From Aldrovandia affinis (lineage: Eukaryota > Chordata > Actinopteri > Notacanthiformes > Halosauridae): a stretch of 64,000 bases of DNA. The notes beneath the pieces are model-generated. The model did not search any database, was not told the origin of the DNA, and was given only the letters and a program-made list of their open reading frames with translations. The DNA is taken from positions 4,412,501-4,476,500 of the forward strand of contig JAINUG010000073.1 of NCBI GenBank assembly GCA_029706075.1. Direction: 5' to 3'. Below are positions 44,713 through 56,446 of the stretch, piece after piece (the stretch's first letter is position 1; the number at the start of each line of letters is the position of its first letter). Made by a program: the position numbers and the translations under genes.

Positions 44713-46677
44713 CCTGGTGACAGATTTCCTGTGAGGTTCTGCAGCCTAGCCCAGTGAAAAGTGGCCCCAGGTTGTGTACCTCAGAAGACGAGCGTTCATT
44801 TACGTTATTAAAAACAAGCTCAACGTGAAGCGGTGTGATTTATCTCTCAGTTTTATAAAACTACACTGCTTTTATGGCCTATAATCATAAATAAAGTGAT
44901 TAAAATTAAGTTATCTGGCACTCACTATGAAAGTGCAGTATTTCCTGATGATATGAGCGAGCGATGCGCTCTGTCTCGACCCCCCGACCCCCCGGTCTCG
45001 GCCCCCCCGACCCCGCGGTCTCGACCCCCCCTCAACCCCCCGCGGTCTGGTTCCTGGATCAGACGCTAAGGCAGCTACAGACTATCACAGTACAGTCCCT
45101 GTACAGAGGATCATCATTCCTGTCTCAATAATTCCCGAGAGCTCGTCCATCTTATCTGGAAGGGATCTAACATGACCCATTATGACCAATGGTAGAAGTC
45201 TTGGCATACAGTCCATCGGTAGTATATGCAGCCATTCCACGATCCTCTCTTTGCACTCTGATAAAAACACAACACAGAGCACCAGATTATCACCAATAAA
45301 AACATTTAGCAGCTCAAAACACTAAGGGTCACATTTACTAAGGAAATAGTTGCAGTGTAAAAATCTATAGATAAATAAGTTCACACATTTCATTACTCGA
45401 CTGAAAGGCCTGTGCACACACTGATAGTGGCTTGCTGTGAGCTTGTGTCTTTGTATGTTTTCTTCTGAACAACTCCAATTGAACGCTCACAGTGGCATCC
45501 ATCTTGTTTCAAAATTAAGACTGAATTCCAGCTCCCGCTCAAAACCTTCTCCTATTGGTCAAAGCATTATTACATCACAGGGCGCGCCGTCACCCACCCT
45601 AAGAAGCACTGAAAAGACGTAAGAACAGGTAACAAAATAACAAAGTAACAATGTACAGGTAAGCTATCAAAATATCAAAGGACAGGTAACAAAGTAACAA
45701 TGTAACAAGCTGTCAAAATATCAAAGTACAGGTAACAAAGACGTGATCCGTGGCTGAGACACGGCTGGACTAAAGGAACACATCTGTGGACAGGCTGCCA
45801 CTCCCAGCACATCTGCTGATGGGCCACAGGACCAGAACAACACTACCCACAGCACAGGACAGAGCCAAGCGGCTTCCATCCCTCACACCAGGGGGAGTAG
45901 ACTGAGGGTCATCCAGAACAGAGAGAATAACCAGCACCACAGAGGATCCCATGGGCGCACAGCCAGCACTGCAGGCAGGTGGTGTGGTGAGGCTGAGAGA
46001 CGCATTCGAGCCCAGCACAGCGGTGGGATTAAAGCCCAGTCACACAACGGGGGAGCAGGACAGGTGGAATAGACGACAGCTGATTAAAACACACAAGGAA
46101 GTCCCAGCAGGCACTTCAGACACTGTCCGTACAAGCCTGGAACTCCGCATGGTGCCTGAGCACGGATGGACAGACGTCACCCATGCAGAGACCTCAAACC
46201 TAGAGTAAAACAGGGTTTACACAATCGAGCTCCTAATTATACTGCTTACCTGAGAAAGTCATTTTCCTGTGCCCTCACTCAAGAGCTAATTCCACATAAA
46301 AGGCGTTGTTCTTATTAAATGCATTTGCCCCTCCTAGCACAGTTGGAGGTTTCGTTCATTTCCTAGGAAAAAGGTGTACTGACATATCTACTACTGCATA
46401 CCAGGGCACTAGGGAGCGCTGTTAGTATGTCTACTGGTATCAGCCACCTGTATTCTAAAAGGGAGGTGCTTGTTGATTAAAGCATATTTGTTCATCTACT
46501 AAATGGAGTCTTCAGTCATCTCCTTAGAGCCCAGAGTGTCACTCACTGTCACATTGCACAAGAGTGATTTGCACCTGTGGTCCACCTGTGCCAGCTCCTC
46601 CTGTGCAGTAAGTACACAGCTCAGCTGATGGGCTGTAGACTGTCCAGTGTCTTGGCCTGCTTCACTGTGCTCTCCTG
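44713..46677. other. Intergenic sequence with C-rich and AACAAAGT repeats
   Basis: It contains the C-rich patch at 44974-45049 and a duplicated block of AGGTAACAAAGTAACAATGT type at 45623-45740. The open frame 45951-46208 (+) has no recognised domain or exon borders. Confidence 0.4.
44974..45049 (-). repeat. C-rich repeat, potential G-quadruplex on minus strand
   Basis: Repeats of GGTCTCGACCCCCC type. The minus strand has six runs of four to seven G within 76 bp, enough for a G-quadruplex. Confidence 0.75.
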
Positions 46678-47032
46678 AATTACATTACAGGCATTTGGCA
46701 GACGCTCTTATCCAGAGCGACGTACAACAAAGTGTTAACCGTAGTCAAGAACAGTTTAGCTGAAAGCCACCCTAGTGGGAAGTACAGTTCCAGGTGCTAG
46801 GAGCAACCACATAGTTAAACTAGGACCTGTAGGTAAATCTGTAGCCACAATTCAAAGGTAGCAATAAAGCAAACAGTGCGGAAAATAATGCCTAAGCCTA
46901 ATATAATACATAAACAAGTAGACATGTAATACTAAGCAGCTACGTCCCTAAGTTAACAAAAACCGGACTACGGGGAGAGGTGCACCCTGAAGAGGTGAGT
47001 CTTCAGTAGTCGCCTAATTCACCGAAGGTTTC
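46678..47032 (-). mobile_element. L2-clade LINE 3' end, second subfamily
   Basis: The tail GGCAGACGCTCTTATCCAGA on plus is a perfect hairpin (46703-46719). The minus strand at about 47020-46980 reads RRLLKTHLFRVHL, an L2 ORF end. The 3' UTR between them differs completely from the other L2 copies here, so it is another subfamily. Confidence 0.8.
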
Positions 47033-48254
47033 ACAGTGATGACACGGGAAACACTGGTGATGTGACAAACGCCCAAACTGGGGAAGAATAGAGGAGAAGA
47101 GCTCAAGACCAGGATATTCAGGATATTCATAATATTAATATTAACGGGCCACACTCATAAGCTTCTTGCATGAATGCTGTTTCATTGATTGGTTTTGCTC
47201 TAAAGCAACATTAATACTGTGATGGCTGATCTACCCAAATCCCAATCGGTGATAGGGATTTACATATCCTATCAAAATGTACTCACAATCCAATCAAGGC
47301 TTTTTAAGAAAGATTTTTTTTATTGCAGATATTTTTTGTGAAGGAGAGACAATCAATCTGAGAGCCATTAATTATACAGCACTGGGAGGATAGAATGTAA
47401 AATATGTATAAAAAACCCAATATAAAATCATGCCAAAACCCCCAAATGGACATGGTTGATGTTACGGTTTGACCAGGTTTTTGTGACACAATTCTGATCG
47501 TTCCTCAGTGTACCATGGGGCCAGCAGTATGGATGAAGGAGTCCACATGTGCGTTTCGAGGGACTGTGTCCTCCACATTGATACGGTGAGTAATTGGGTG
47601 TTGTGAGAAAGGGATAGACGATGCAATATAATAAATGTCTTTTAGGATTCAGAGAAGTGGTGGGACGGGTCACAAGCAGATTCAGCCTGCTCTCTGGGGA
47701 GGTTCACTGCCGAACCTAACCCCTCACAAAACAGCGCACAGACTGTGCAGTCCGGTCACAGTGACGTCTACAGTCCTGGGGCAGAACTTCAGTACTGGGG
47801 ACCCAATGCAGCTGGTCGGGTTTGAGGTGACATCTCTCATTGTTTTTACTAAAACCAGCACTAGCAGCAGCAGACTGCTGAACACACAAATACAAAGAGA
47901 TAGATGGAATGTATATAACATCACATAATTCAGAATTCATAATGAATGTTTAACAAGGATAAACTGGTGGAGACACAGAAGCTGTATCTGCAGAAGCGAT
48001 GTCTATACAACATATCGATATAGCATAATCTGCATGGAAGTCTGTACTGGAAAAATTATATTATGTATGGGAATATTATGATTTACTAAACATGGATATT
48101 AAGACAAAAGGCATTAGACACAGTAGCCTGCAACAAAAATCCAATACCATCTCTATTAATATGTTCACTAATGGATTTAAATATGAATGCTATGAATAAA
48201 TATGACAGATTACGTTCAGAGATATATTTCTTTCCCTCTTTTATCCTCCTCAAA
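47033..48254. other. Unique intergenic sequence
   Basis: Open frames at 47428-47673 (-), 47635-47928 (+) and 47716-47940 (-) lack family signatures. Confidence 0.4.
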
Positions 48255-48257
48255 TGT

Positions 48258-48392
48258 GACTGTAACTGGACAGTGTATTACTGCACTGATCTGTTGTGTG
48301 AACTATGATTGTTCCTACCATGTACTAATGCACATCTTGTAAGTCGCTCTGGATAAGAGCGTCTGCTAAATGCCTAAAATGTAAAGATGTAA
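48258..48392 (+). mobile_element. Short L2-clade 3' end
   Basis: GTATTACTGCACTGATCTGT through CACATCTTGTAAG, then a perfect CGCTCT-GGATA-AGAGCG hairpin (48345-48361) and TCTGCTAAATGCC. Only about 135 bp of 3' end. Confidence 0.85.
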
Positions 48393-48596
48393 CTGGATGA
48401 CCGGCCTCCTGCTCCTCAACATAACTCTTACACGCTGTATCTCCTCTGCTGTGCTTGCTGGCTCAGGCCGTCTCCAAACCCTCTGCTCACCCAGTGCGGC
48501 TCTATCTTAGTCTCTCTCACATCCCTCACGGGCTTCAATACAAACATGTTATGATCAGACTGGGACTGCACTGCGTTAACAATTATGCTCAAATAA

Positions 48597-48830
48597 CACG
48601 GTGGTGCAGTTATGCTCACAGCAAAATATCCAGGCCGGGGCCTTTCTGGAGTTTGTGTTCTCCCGTGTCTCTGTACTCCGGTACCAAAGACATCCTAGGC
48701 TAATTGGAGATCTAAATTGCCCGTAGGTATGAGTGTGTGAGTGAAGAACATGTCTCGCCCGGAACGCATGCTGGGATAGGCTCCAGCCCCCGCGACCCTG
48801 ACCAGAACAATGGATGGATGGATGGATATG
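48597..48830 (+). mobile_element. Degraded GGCGGCACGG retroposon copy
   Basis: It begins ACGGTGGTGCAGTTATGCTC and shares CTAAATTGCCCGTAGGTATG with the copy at 27229. It ends GGGATAGGCTCCAGCCCCCG and GAACAATGGATGGATGGATG. Several deletions; the B box is lost. Confidence 0.8.
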
Positions 48831-48847
48831 TGGAGTGTCTCTCGACC

Positions 48848-48927
48848 TCCTGGACAGGTCAGAACATGTCTCCCGGTCACAGAACATGTCTCCCGGTCAG
48901 AACATGTCTCCCGGTCACAGAACACGA
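48848..48927 (+). repeat. ~22-bp repeat AGAACATGTCTCCCGGTC
   Basis: Three copies, with or without AC, starting just after the retroposon at 48597. Confidence 0.88.
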
Positions 48928-51900
48928 CTCAGAGCTGCCGTTTCATACGGAAGGGAGTTCGCTCACCCCATCCTCCAACGTGTAGCGGTAAAGGTACAGA
49001 TTTGACTGTGATTGTGGGATTTAAGGGATTGTGTTTTACTGATGTATAGAGAGTATATTCTTTCTATGTGAGAAGCTTATTATTTTTTTCAGGAAATACA
49101 GCACTTTCATTATTTTTTTAAACAAAAATTTCTTGATGTACAAATTGCTGTGCACAGAGTGAAGTATTACAGCACTGAAAATGTAATTGATTATTTTATG
49201 TTTTCCCATGTTTGTATTCTACAGTTCTGTGCATATTTCAGTTCAATTTTTAAATATGATCAAATAAACAGTGATATATCTGGCCTCTCTTGTTGAGGGT
49301 TTTCTGTTTATAAGTGACCAGCTTCACTTCTGAAATAAAACCATGATCTATTGTGATTTACACAAACAGGTTGAGCTCTGCTGTTGATCCATATTGACCT
49401 TTCCTTCACAATCAGTTTTCCCAGCATGCTTTGCTTCATGTCCTGCTTTTTGTCATCAAGGTTACTGGAGAAGAGCAGGTGACATCACTGGATTGGACAA
49501 AGAAAAGCAGGATTGACAATCATCAATTTGAAACGGGATATCAGGATTGGACAATCAGGATATGGAAGCAGGATTGGACAATCAGGATATGGAAGCAGGA
49601 TTTGTCATTCTTTTTTCCCTTGGGAAACTACTCTAGTTTTATGTGAAGTAAAGTAGGGTAATGATTTTTACCCCTCAAATTGGATTGACTACTTTATTTT
49701 TTCATGTACATTCAACCAATTGATTTGGCCTCTGTGAAGCACATTTTAGAATCCAGACTAAAATAGTCAATTTAATCCAATCTCCTTGCACTTGTGACCC
49801 AGATTATAAAAATAACATATCATGGAATAATAAAACGTGACACAGTGAAAGAGAACACAGTCGTTAAAGTCGAGAAATGTTGTACATTTACCGGCTCTGT
49901 GTTCAGTGAGATGGCCTGGCATTGATCAGCCCCTGACACTCGTCTGTCCTGATGGGGAACAAAAGGAAGAGGGCAGCTGGCTGTGATTACAGACACACTC
50001 TGAGCTCCAGCAGGTTCCCCATTTCTCCCTGAACCACGTCCCGTTTGTGAGGACAAAGGCGTGTCTGTTAGCACCATCTCTAAATTAACTGGCACTGCAG
50101 TTACTCCTGAAATACACGCTGACCTCTAATTGACCTTCACATGCAGTGGCATGCTGTGATTTCCCAACGCTCAAACCAATTAATTAATTTGGGGCCTCCA
50201 AAGTAGGGGCCCCCCTGCTGGCGTGAGGCGATATCACATCCTAGGACGGATCGGAAGTTCCGCTTCACCTCAAGATTAACATAGAACATTGTTTCTGATC
50301 TTCTAAATGATGTGGTGACCAAAATATACATGACCTAACATACAGTACACCCTCTCTATTAACCATGGGCAACGCAAATATCTCATCCAGACGTCACATG
50401 ACACATGTTGGGGAAGGGATCTGTCAAAATTAGAATATGATTCAATACAAAATTGTGAAAAAAATATAAAAACAAGACTATTTTATAGATAAGTCTTTGG
50501 GGAAAACCACAACTCAGCTTCAGTCCAAACCGGTCAGTACCGGACCATAAAACGTTTGCTTGAGAAGGTACTGGACCATAAAAGGTTTGCTTGAGAAGGT
50601 ACACTGTAACACATTGTTTACTGCAATACTTGTATGGTGATCATTGACAGTGGTTCTGTGGCTCACTGTAGCCAGTACATTTTTAATTTACAGAAGCCAT
50701 TTGTCTCGGTGCATATAAGGTTGAGAGAGTAGGCGGGCGGCGGGGAGGGGAGGGCAACTAGCCCGACATCGGAAGAGCTGCTGGTGAGGGAAACTGGAGT
50801 GGGAGGAACCAGTACGTACCATTACAGACTCGGTAGGATTCGAGCAAGAGGATGATCCGTTCAAAATGATTTGTTCGTTCTTTTTCACGCAGTACTGGGC
50901 ACTCAGACAAAATGGCCTCCTTGGGTCCTCCGACACCTTCTATGATCTTCTATCATTTTCATTTCTAATTATTTCTAATGTAATGATATTCTATTATTAT
51001 TCTAAAGAATATTCTATTGTTGCAAAATAACCCCTAAAATATTTAAATAGACTTTTGCACTATTGAGTATATCGCTGGTGTTTGCGTGTTTGTCAGCTTG
51101 CAGTGTGGGGAGGCTGGGCGTTCAGTGGCCATGATGCATAATGCGACTTCATGTTCCATGTTAATAATGGTGATGCAGATAAGCAGGGAGCCGTCTGCGT
51201 TGAGTCGGGCTGTGGATAGCCCAGCAGGTTCTCTCTCTGATGATCGTTGTGTAGGGGGTGGACATGTGTTGTGATGATGTGCATTTCAAAGCGCCATTAA
51301 ATCAGCGCTCGAGTTGGTCGCTAAATCGTGTAATTACATGGGTGCCGGTGAGCATGTGTGTGCGCGTGTGGTTGAATACAGCCGCACTGTGATTTATCTA
51401 TTTCTGATCAGAATAGGGGGACCTGGTAGGTGTTCTGGTATAACTCAAACCCTACACCCTACGCTGTGGTCACGGAAGGCGTTGAGTTATGTTTGTGGCC
51501 TTACAATAAATCCATAGAAATGTAATAAAATGTGCTTGAGAAGCAGACCTCTGTGGCTCCACTCTCCGTCCCTTCCCCCGCAGCGACGCGCTGTTCTTCC
51601 AGCAGGATTACAGCAGACAGCTCCCTGCACATCAAATTACTGACCTTCTCCTTCCCGGTGTTACAGGTACGGTGTGTAGCTGCCAACAATGATGTCTATT
51701 GCTGTATTACTGCACTGATCTCTTGCACTTGCAATGATTGATCTTCCCATATATTAATGCACATCTTGTAAGTCGCTCTGGATAAGAGCGTCTGCTAAAT
51801 GCTGTAAATGTAAAAATGTAAATGTGCACTGGTGCAGACACCTGACGCAGCATATGCACAAAACACGGAGGAGGTTTGAAGTGCCAATGCTTCAACAACG

Positions 51901-52144
51901 AAAGCAAAGACAAATGAATCTTCCTCCAGAGAGCTGAGTGCTGGTCGGAGTCACAGTGCATGATTCTAAGTGCCGTATTGTCCTGTTTGCTCAGAAGAGA
52001 TCCGTTAAAAGGCATTACCCACACGGCCCAAATGTGGAAGTGCTTAATCTCCTCGAAGAGCTTAAATTCATTCATTTTATTCCACTATACATTTGATGCA
52101 AAATCTCATTTGTGTTTACTCTGAGATTGTTTCTGGTTTTGTAG
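48928..52144. other. Mostly unique intergenic sequence
   Basis: It holds a 30-bp repeat of GGATTGGACAATCAGGATAT at 49540-49602, a 33-bp duplication (CGGACCATAAAACGTTTGCT) at 50537-50602 and the L2 copy at 51640. Small open frames have no recognised families. Confidence 0.4.
51640..51828 (+). mobile_element. L2-clade LINE 3' end
   Basis: From TTCCCGGTGTTACAGGTACG through GTATTACTGCACTGATCTCT to a perfect GGATA hairpin at 51774-51790, then TCTGCTAAATGCTGTAAATG repeats. The ORF portion is absent. Confidence 0.85.
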
Positions 52145-52350
52145 GGGTAGGGCAGCAGTGTAGTGTAATGGTTAGGGAACTGGACTTGTAACTCAGAGGT
52201 TGCTGGTTCAATTCCCAGGTGGGGCACTGCTGTTGTACCCTTGAGCTAAAGGTACTTAACCTGAATTGCTTCAGTAAAATATCCAGCTGTACAAATGGAT
52301 TGTATGTAAACTAAGTTGCTCTGGATAAGAACATCTGCTAAAATGTAAAT
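52145..52350 (+). mobile_element. Full-length tRNA-derived SINE (family AGTGTAGTGG)
   Basis: A box TAGTGTAATGGTTAGGGAAC, B box GCTGGTTCAATTCCCAGGTG. The body is CTTCAGTAAAATATCCAGCT, then GTACAAATGGATTGTATG. The tail GCTCTGGATAAGAACATCTG has a mutated stem. Same family as 42895-43125. Confidence 0.9.
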
Positions 52351-52508
52351 GGATAGAATTGATTTTAATTGTTAGATTCCATTTGACATTTTTTACATTT
52401 TATTACGTTTTGGGAATATTTATTAAAATATGAATAATTCCTTTTTTTACAGGAATATGAATATGTTTGAAAATCAGACAGAATAGAATGTGGAGCCCCT
52501 TCACTCCA

Positions 52509-52632
52509 GAGAGGATGTGATTGGTTGGCTCTTGGCTCTGTGGGGTCCCTTTAGAGAGGATGTGATTGGTTGGCTCTTGGCTCTGTGGGATCCCTTTAGA
52601 GAGGATGTGATTGGTTGGCTCTTGGCTCAGTG
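52509..52632 (+). repeat. 45-bp minisatellite
   Basis: Units GAGAGGATGTGATTGGTTGG plus CTCTTGGCTCTGTGGGRTCCCTTTA start at 52509, 52554 and 52599 (the last partial). Confidence 0.92.
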
Positions 52633-52639
52633 TTGTAAT

Positions 52640-52787
52640 GAGAGAGAGACAGATTCTGAGATCTAATCAGCGAAGGCGGTCAAACTCGTGGATACGAGCA
52701 GGACAGGAGAGAGAGACAGAGAGAGAGACAGGAGAGAGAGACAGACAGAGAGAGAGAGACAGGACAGAGAGAGAGAGAGAGAGACAG

Positions 52788-52842
<55 letters not shown>

Positions 52843-52922
52843 AGAGAGAGACAGGACAGAGAGAGAGAGACAGGAGAGAGAGACAGGAGAGAGAGAGAGA
52901 GAGAGAGAGAGACAGGAGAGAG

Positions 52923-53010
<88 letters not shown>

Positions 53011-53085
53011 CACAGAGAGAGACAGCACAGAGAGAGAGACAGGACAGGAGAGAGAGACAGGACACGACAGGACAGGACAGAGGGA
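52640..53085 (+). repeat. GA/GACA-rich purine tract
   Basis: About 445 bp of (GA)n with GACAGGA blocks. Long open frames on both strands are Arg/Glu or Leu/Ser repeat artefacts. Confidence 0.96.
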
Positions 53086-53615
53086 CGCAATGTTCTGACC
53101 TCCCTGTTGTGCTGCACCCGGCTAAATTAGATCCTCGGTGACAGAAAAAACTCAAAACCTATTTTTAGGTCCTCGGGGAAAAACCACAGTATTTTCCTCC
53201 AACAATCGCATGACTAAAGTGCTGGAGAGAGGGAAGAGGAGAATTGATACTGAATAGAAGCTGTGTCTGGACCTGTGGAGTGTGAGCTGAGCCCTGTGGG
53301 GAGGGGGTGAGTGGACCCCCCCCACAGTGAGAGCAGTCCCATCATACCGCCCCCCACCGATGCTGCTCTGCTCTGGTTGCCCCCTCCTTGCCCCTGTCCT
53401 AAAAGCCTTGCTGTGACTTCACTGGAAAACCACAGGCAGCCAATAATCTGTGTGCATGTGCAGAAAACAAGGACAAATGTGATTTAATATTGGATTTACA
53501 CATTTTGAGTCAAGAGCATTGTTTGTATCTGTTTTTCCCACCTCAGCCTCCCACAATGTACAGTGCCTGCCTGGCCAGGATTCTGCAGGTCACCCGAGAT
53601 GGAGCCATGATAAGT
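53086..53615. other. Unique intergenic sequence
   Basis: C-rich patch near 53310-53390; no coding signal. Confidence 0.4.
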
Positions 53616-53617
53616 CA

Positions 53618-53960
53618 TTTACATTTACATTAACATTTACAGCATTTAGCAGACGCCCTTATCCAGAGCGACTTACAAGATGTGCATTAATACACGGTAG
53701 GAACAATCATAGTTTGCGCAGGAGATCAGTGCAGTAATACAGCGATAGACATCATTGCAGGCAACTGCGTACCATACCTGTAGCACTGGGAAGGAAAAGG
53801 TTAGTGTTTTTTTTTTATTTTATTTTTTTATTAAATGAGAAGGCAGGGACACATATACAAGAAGTGTTGAGCAGGTCGGCAGTGGTGATGACAATAGGCT
53901 AGATGTACAGAGTTCAGTGGTAGTGGAGTCTGAAAAGGTGGGTTTCGAGTCTCTTGCGGA
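53618..53960 (-). mobile_element. L2-clade LINE 3' end with ORF terminus
   Basis: Tail on plus AGCAGACGCCCTTATCCAGA (hairpin 53654-53670, one mismatch) and 3' UTR with AGTGCAGTAATACAGCGATA. The ORF end is at 53920-53960 on the minus strand (AGACTCGAAACCCACCTTTT). It directly abuts the 5S-like SINE. Confidence 0.85.
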
Positions 53961-54195
53961 ATAAGTGCCCTTTAATAACCAGAGATTACAGTTCGGTAGA
54001 GTTATAACTCTGTCTGACATCTCCTCCAAAGGACAGCATCATCTACAGCACAATGCCAATGCCCCTGCCCTGAGGCATCACGTCTGTTTGGTCTAGAGGG
54101 ATGACTGCCCCCTACTGGCCCGGCAACACAACTGCCAGCAGCAACCAGTTTTTTTATAGTGGGTCTCCCATCCAAGTACGAATCCAACCAGCGTA
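53961..54195 (-). mobile_element. 5S-rRNA-derived SINE (SINE3-like)
   Basis: On the minus strand the 5' part reads GTACTTGGATGGGAGACC, the C-box region of 5S rRNA. GTTGCTGCTGGCAGTTGTGT, CCAGTAGGGGGCAGTCATCC and a 3' part matching GTCCTTTGGAGGAGATG and GGTTATTAAAGGGCACTT follow. The order fits 5S-derived SINEs of fish. The 5S A box is missing, so the head is truncated or decayed. Confidence 0.75.
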
Positions 54196-54676
54196 TGCCT
54201 CTTATATCAGTTATATTAAAAAACAGCTATAAGTCTCTTTTTTCTTTAGATGCCAAAAAAATTGAAAACACTGCTGAGTATTAAAATAATTTTTTGTTTG
54301 TTTTTGAATATTGATGAAAATAGGTGTTTTTTTGAAAATGGTCAGAAATCAGTTTTACTGATGTCTGAAGGGCTGACTGTGGAGCTGGAAGGAGCTGGCT
54401 GTCCTCTCTGTCCCTGGCTGTCTGTCTGTGACCTGGGGGGCCGTGAGAACCAACCGCTGTAGAAGGACTTAAGACTTAAGACTGTCCTGAGGGGTAATAC
54501 ACACACACCCTCCCAGCAGGGGGCAGCACTCCCTCTTCAGCTCCTGCCATAAAGACATTAGCACGGTCTAACCATGGAATGTGCTGAAGAGCTGGTATTG
54601 TCTGTAAACTTACAATAGGTGGGCAGCTGGTCCCATCAAAGGGACTACTGACTGGTCACCCAACAGATGGGGTATT
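54196..54676. other. Unique intergenic sequence
   Basis: No exon or repeat recognised. Confidence 0.4.
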
Positions 54677-54684
54677 GTCTAGAG

Positions 54685-55250
54685 CTGTGGTTCCCAGCCT
54701 CCATCCTGGGTCCTGTGTGTGCTGGTTTGTGTTAGTGCCAGTCTCTTGATCAATTAAGGTTGTTGAAAACATCTGTGTAAGTTCTACCATCATTTTGTCT
54801 TTAAACTTATTTTAACACAATGCAGGTTTGGCTTGTTGTCAATTGCTCTGTCATTGAATTCGTAATTTTCCATAAATGGTTTCAGTGACTGGCTGTTCAC
54901 ATTAGGCCCTCACTGATTTCACCTGCCAGTCTGTTGAATCAATTAAAATATGTAACCTCTTTTTAAAGGAATCATGTGTCAGACAGCGCATGAAAATGAG
55001 AGCATTAGTTGATCTGGGTCCTGGGATGTGAATATGGGATGTTTATTGTTCATGGCATGCATAGCTATTTCTGACATATGGGCCTAACAGAGTAAATCAT
55101 GCTTTAATAGAAATTAAAAGTGTCTAATTAAGAACAATTAACAGCTAGTTACAATAGAGAGGCTGCAATTATGGTTGGAATGTAAACCAGCAAACACAGT
55201 ATAAACCAGCACACACAGTGGGCCTCCAGGACCGGGGTTAGGAACCACTG
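54685..55250. mobile_element. 566-bp non-autonomous hAT-like transposon
   Basis: The left end is CTGTGGTTCCCAGCCTCCAT and the reverse complement of the right end is CAGTGGTTCCTAACCCCGGT. Flanks GTCTAGAG and CTCTAGGG match at six of eight bases. No transposase frame. A rearranged relative is at 21262. Confidence 0.85.
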
Positions 55251-55258
55251 CTCTAGGG

Positions 55259-55938
55259 TTGGTCATAAATGTATCAGTGAGTTCTGACCTGGAGAGTTAA
55301 TTCTAGCGACCTGGCTCAGAGAGTTCACTCGCCTAACGAAGGCCACAGGTGCTCTAGTGGGGTCAGTGTGTTTGGGGAACGTGTCTGTGTTTTACCTTCT
55401 CCAAACTGTCTCTTCCTGTAGGCTATCTCATATGTATTGTGTGGCTGTCTTTTCATAAGATATTTTTTGAGCTGTAATAAATGTGCAAATCATTGTTTTA
55501 ACCCCTCTTCTCTTTCCCAAACTTTAGCCCGAGTAGGGGAAGAGTTTAACCAGCCTGGAGGCTAAAGCTGCTGGGATCGTTAGCGCCCCACTGCTTTTAG
55601 AGAGAGCTAGCATCGATCCCTCTGCGTTTGCCCCCAGTTTGCATCACTGCTAGGCTAGTGGACGACACAGTTACTATTCTACATCTGAACTTAGAGTGAC
55701 CTCCATAAACTGCATTGTAGGAATGTTCCCACATACTGTAATTATTGTTATCAGTTAAATGCATGCAGCAAATGCCTGAACTTCAGTACGCTGCAGAGCA
55801 GGGATGTCCCCTCCTGTAATTCTGTTATCAGTGAGGTGCACGCAGGGACGTTGTGAATCTCAGGGCACCAGACTCCCCATAGCATGGGTCCCATGGTGAG
55901 CGTTCAGAAATAACCCCCAAACTCACAGATACTGTGGG
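55259..55938. other. Unique intergenic sequence
   Basis: No coding or repeat signature recognised. Confidence 0.4.
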
Positions 55939-55940
55939 TA

Positions 55941-56072
55941 CAGGAAGTATTCACCCCCTTTGGCATTTATCACATTTTATTTCCTTATTTCATGGAATCA
56001 AAATGGATTTAATTGGGATTTCTTGCCACCGATCATCACACTGTCAAATAATATCAGAAAAACTGTAAATGT
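55941..56072. mobile_element. Truncated Tc1-like end
   Basis: After TA: CAGGAAGTATTCACCCCCTT, then TGGAATCAAAATGGATTTAA, a familiar fish Tc1 terminal sequence. No other end is found. Confidence 0.75.
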
Positions 56073-56268
56073 GTCCCCGGTCAGGACTGGACTTGTTGCA
56101 TGGCGGTGATGTTCATAAGTGATGGATGATTGATAAGCCGTTATTATTTATTAACAAACCTGCTGCATTGCAGGTGCTTCTGAAAATGTTCTGGACAATT
56201 TCTAATGTTCGTATGTATTTGGCCCGGGTCTGATTAGCCCCACAGGTATCAGTGGGCAGCTCAGGTAA

Positions 56269-56446
56269 CACACACAATGTTAGACCTCCATTTAGACACA
56301 CACATTTAAACACACATTTAAACACACACATTTAAACACACACAATGTTAGAGCACCATTTAAACACACACATTTAAACACACACAATGTTAGAGCTCCA
56401 TTTAAACACACACATTTAAACACACACAATGTTAGAGCTCCATTTA
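56269..56446 (+). repeat. ~42-bp minisatellite rich in ACACACATTTAAAC
   Basis: About four units of ACACACACATTTAAACACAC plus ACAATGTTAGAGCTCCATTTAA; it runs straight into the LINE's (AAT)n tail. Confidence 0.9.

Noticed and set aside
45951..46208. 85-codon frame as a small gene
   Set aside because: No recognisable domain, no exon borders and no supporting context.
52611..53155. Open frames on both strands
   Set aside because: Arg/Glu and Leu/Ser repeats from a GA microsatellite.
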